Assembly: GCF_019578655.1 (NCBI RefSeq)
Contig: NC_063258.1
Coordinates: 30,012,802-30,076,801 of the forward strand
DNA from: Ricinus communis
Lineage: Eukaryota; Streptophyta; Magnoliopsida; Malpighiales; Euphorbiaceae
DNA: 64,000 nucleotides
Reading direction: 5' to 3'
Below the pieces are notes generated by a model, which was not told the DNA's origin, did no database searches, and saw only the letters and a program-made list of their open reading frames with translations. A program made the position numbers and the translations under genes. Below are positions 62,690 to 64,000 of this stretch, one piece after another (position 1 is the stretch's first letter; every line of letters starts with the position of its first letter).

Positions 62690-63320
62690 TTTAATTATAT
62701 TAATAATTTATGTATATATATATTAAGTTTTAAAATTTAAAATCTTTTTGCTATGTATAATTAATTTTGGGAATATATAATTTTTGTTTTGATATATATT
62801 TTTATTTTAACATATGAAATTCAAGTTTTTATGAAATTTTATAATTTTTTTATTAATTTATTACCTAACAAGTTATATTTCTAATTAAACACCGATTTTT
62901 AATTTTTAAAAAATATATTAATAATAAATTAATTTTTTAATTAAATAATAATTATTCTTAAAAATAATATATTAATTATATTTTAATATTATATTAACTA
63001 ATAAATTATTATTAAATTAAATAATAACTTTAATTATAGAAAATAATATTTTAAATATTATATTCACTAATAATTTTTTTAATTATAAAATATTAATATC
63101 AATTATATTGATAGTATTATTTTATATAATATTATAATTTGTTAATAAATATTTTTATAATAATTTTTATATTATTACTTTGATAATATTTTAAAAAATT
63201 TAAAAATAAAAAAAATTTAAAAATAATTAATTTACTATTATTATTTAAAATATTATACATTAATATTAAATATTATAAATTTTATTAAATTATAGATTTA
63301 GTTTTATAATTAAAATAATG
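62690..63320 (+). repeat. AT-rich dispersed repeat, copy C
   Basis: Closest in layout to copy A: AATAATATATTAATTATATT followed by TTTTAATATTATATTA, then the ATATTGATAGTATTA block shared almost exactly with copy A (near 51222 there and 63105 here). It ends near 63320 at a sharp change to mixed sequence (ATGACCACGATTG). About 630 bases. Confidence 0.6.
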
Positions 63321-64000
63321 ACCACGATTGTACAACGCACGCATAAATGACCGATTTTATTAATTTTAGTTATGCTAAGAATAATCTTTATCTAACCCTT
63401 TAAGCCCGTCATAAGGAAAACGTTACGATTCGTTTTTAAATTTTTTATCAAAATAAAAGCATTAAATCTTGATAATAGTTTGATTGAGATCAAACATCTA
63501 TAAAACAAAGAGGAGGGAGATTGTAATTTGTAGAAATGTATCGAGGACTGAGGCGGAGAAAACAAAATTCAAGGGATCAAAATGATAATGTGAGTAAGAG
63601 GACGGTAGTCGAGTATTCTGGACACGTCACGGCGCAATCTTGTAGTTCCACGTCTAAGTCAAAGTGACGTAAGGTTCATTAACTATGTGAATCACCACCA
63701 CCACCTTCCCATGTGACTGCTCCACCCCTCCGGCAATTGTCCTGTATTTCCGAACCACCACTCTCTTACGTGACGACAAATTCATTTACTCTCACCTTTT
63801 TTTTTTTTTCTTTTTTTTTTTTATATTTGTGAACTTCACCCTCCAATCATTCACATTCTCTCTCTTCCTTAGTTCTTTAAGATTTTTTCCACGAAAAGAA
63901 AATTCCACTATAGTTGTCCACGTCATATAATCAATTTAAGGCAAAAGTGATATTTTTAGTTTAAATCTTATTAATTATAAAAAAATAGAAACATTTTAAA

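Larger units (their letters stand above)
49922..64000. other. Gene-poor, very AT-rich right arm
   Basis: Fourteen kilobases with no supportable intact gene. All open frames are short and low-complexity. It contains three copies of an AT-rich repeat, a tandem duplication, a MITE-like element, a SINE-like head and an RNase H-like remnant (listed separately). Islands of more balanced composition lie at about 54190-54420, 56750-57190, 57840-58140, 60490-60960 and 63520-63800. Some contain ACGT-core or TATA motifs, but no gene follows them inside the window. Confidence 0.6.

Noticed and set aside
1..64000. CRISPR arrays, operons, rRNA genes, prophage or plasmid features
   Set aside because: None seen. 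The intron-rich gene structure is plant nuclear, and the regular repeats are simple-sequence or AT-rich dispersed repeats.

Overview
The window is nuclear DNA from a flowering plant. Its genes have many introns with plant-type GT-AG borders, the spacers are very AT-rich, and every protein recognised is a plant family (strigolactone P450, LOG, IQD, IQM, DUF3511, class A heat stress factor). Gene content and order fit a rosid-type eudicot. A woody or Malpighiales-like species is possible, but I cannot fix it from sequence alone. There are eight apparently intact protein genes, one decayed gene and a long gene-poor right arm. No prokaryotic, organellar, viral or CRISPR feature was seen.

Layout. 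1-6.5 kb: AT-rich spacer. 6.6-8.5 kb: an eIF4A (DEAD-box helicase) pseudogene that keeps introns, so it came from a DNA-level copy. 10.2-24.4 kb: a DUF3511 gene (+), a NIPA9-type Mg transporter gene (+, 9 exons) and a LOG8-type cytokinin-activating gene (-, 7 exons). 26.9-27.7 kb: an intronless gene for a membrane-anchored plant protein of unknown function. 29.9-33.2 kb: a mitochondrial CoA carrier (+, 7 exons). 35.4-49.6 kb: an IQM4-type gene (+, 8 exons), an IQD6-type gene (+, 5 exons), the strigolactone P450 MAX1/CYP711A (-, 5 exons) and HSFA2 (-, 2 exons). 49.9-64 kb: no gene, but a dispersed AT-rich repeat family, a tandem duplication, a MITE-like element and a LINE-type remnant.

The genes are not an operon and I see no single pathway linking them. 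What links them is ancestry. From memory of the Arabidopsis map, DUF3511-NIPA9-LOG8 matches At5g11970-60-50, and IQM4-IQD6-MAX1-HSFA2 matches At2g26190-80-70-50. The window therefore looks like two ancestral gene neighbourhoods side by side, with the unknown gene and the CoA carrier between them. Two hormone genes (LOG8 for cytokinin, MAX1 for strigolactone) and two calmodulin-binding genes (IQM4, IQD6) lie within 25 kb.

Gene models were joined by hand. Each uses visible splice borders and keeps frame across all exons: 344, 217, 344, 519, 452, 540 and 371 residues for NIPA9, LOG8, the CoA carrier, IQM4, IQD6, MAX1 and HSFA2. The most notable local signals are an in-phase heat shock element array upstream of HSFA2, a GC-AG intron in MAX1, and three same-strand copies of an AT-rich repeat in the right arm. 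I found no evidence of a wholly new biological system.
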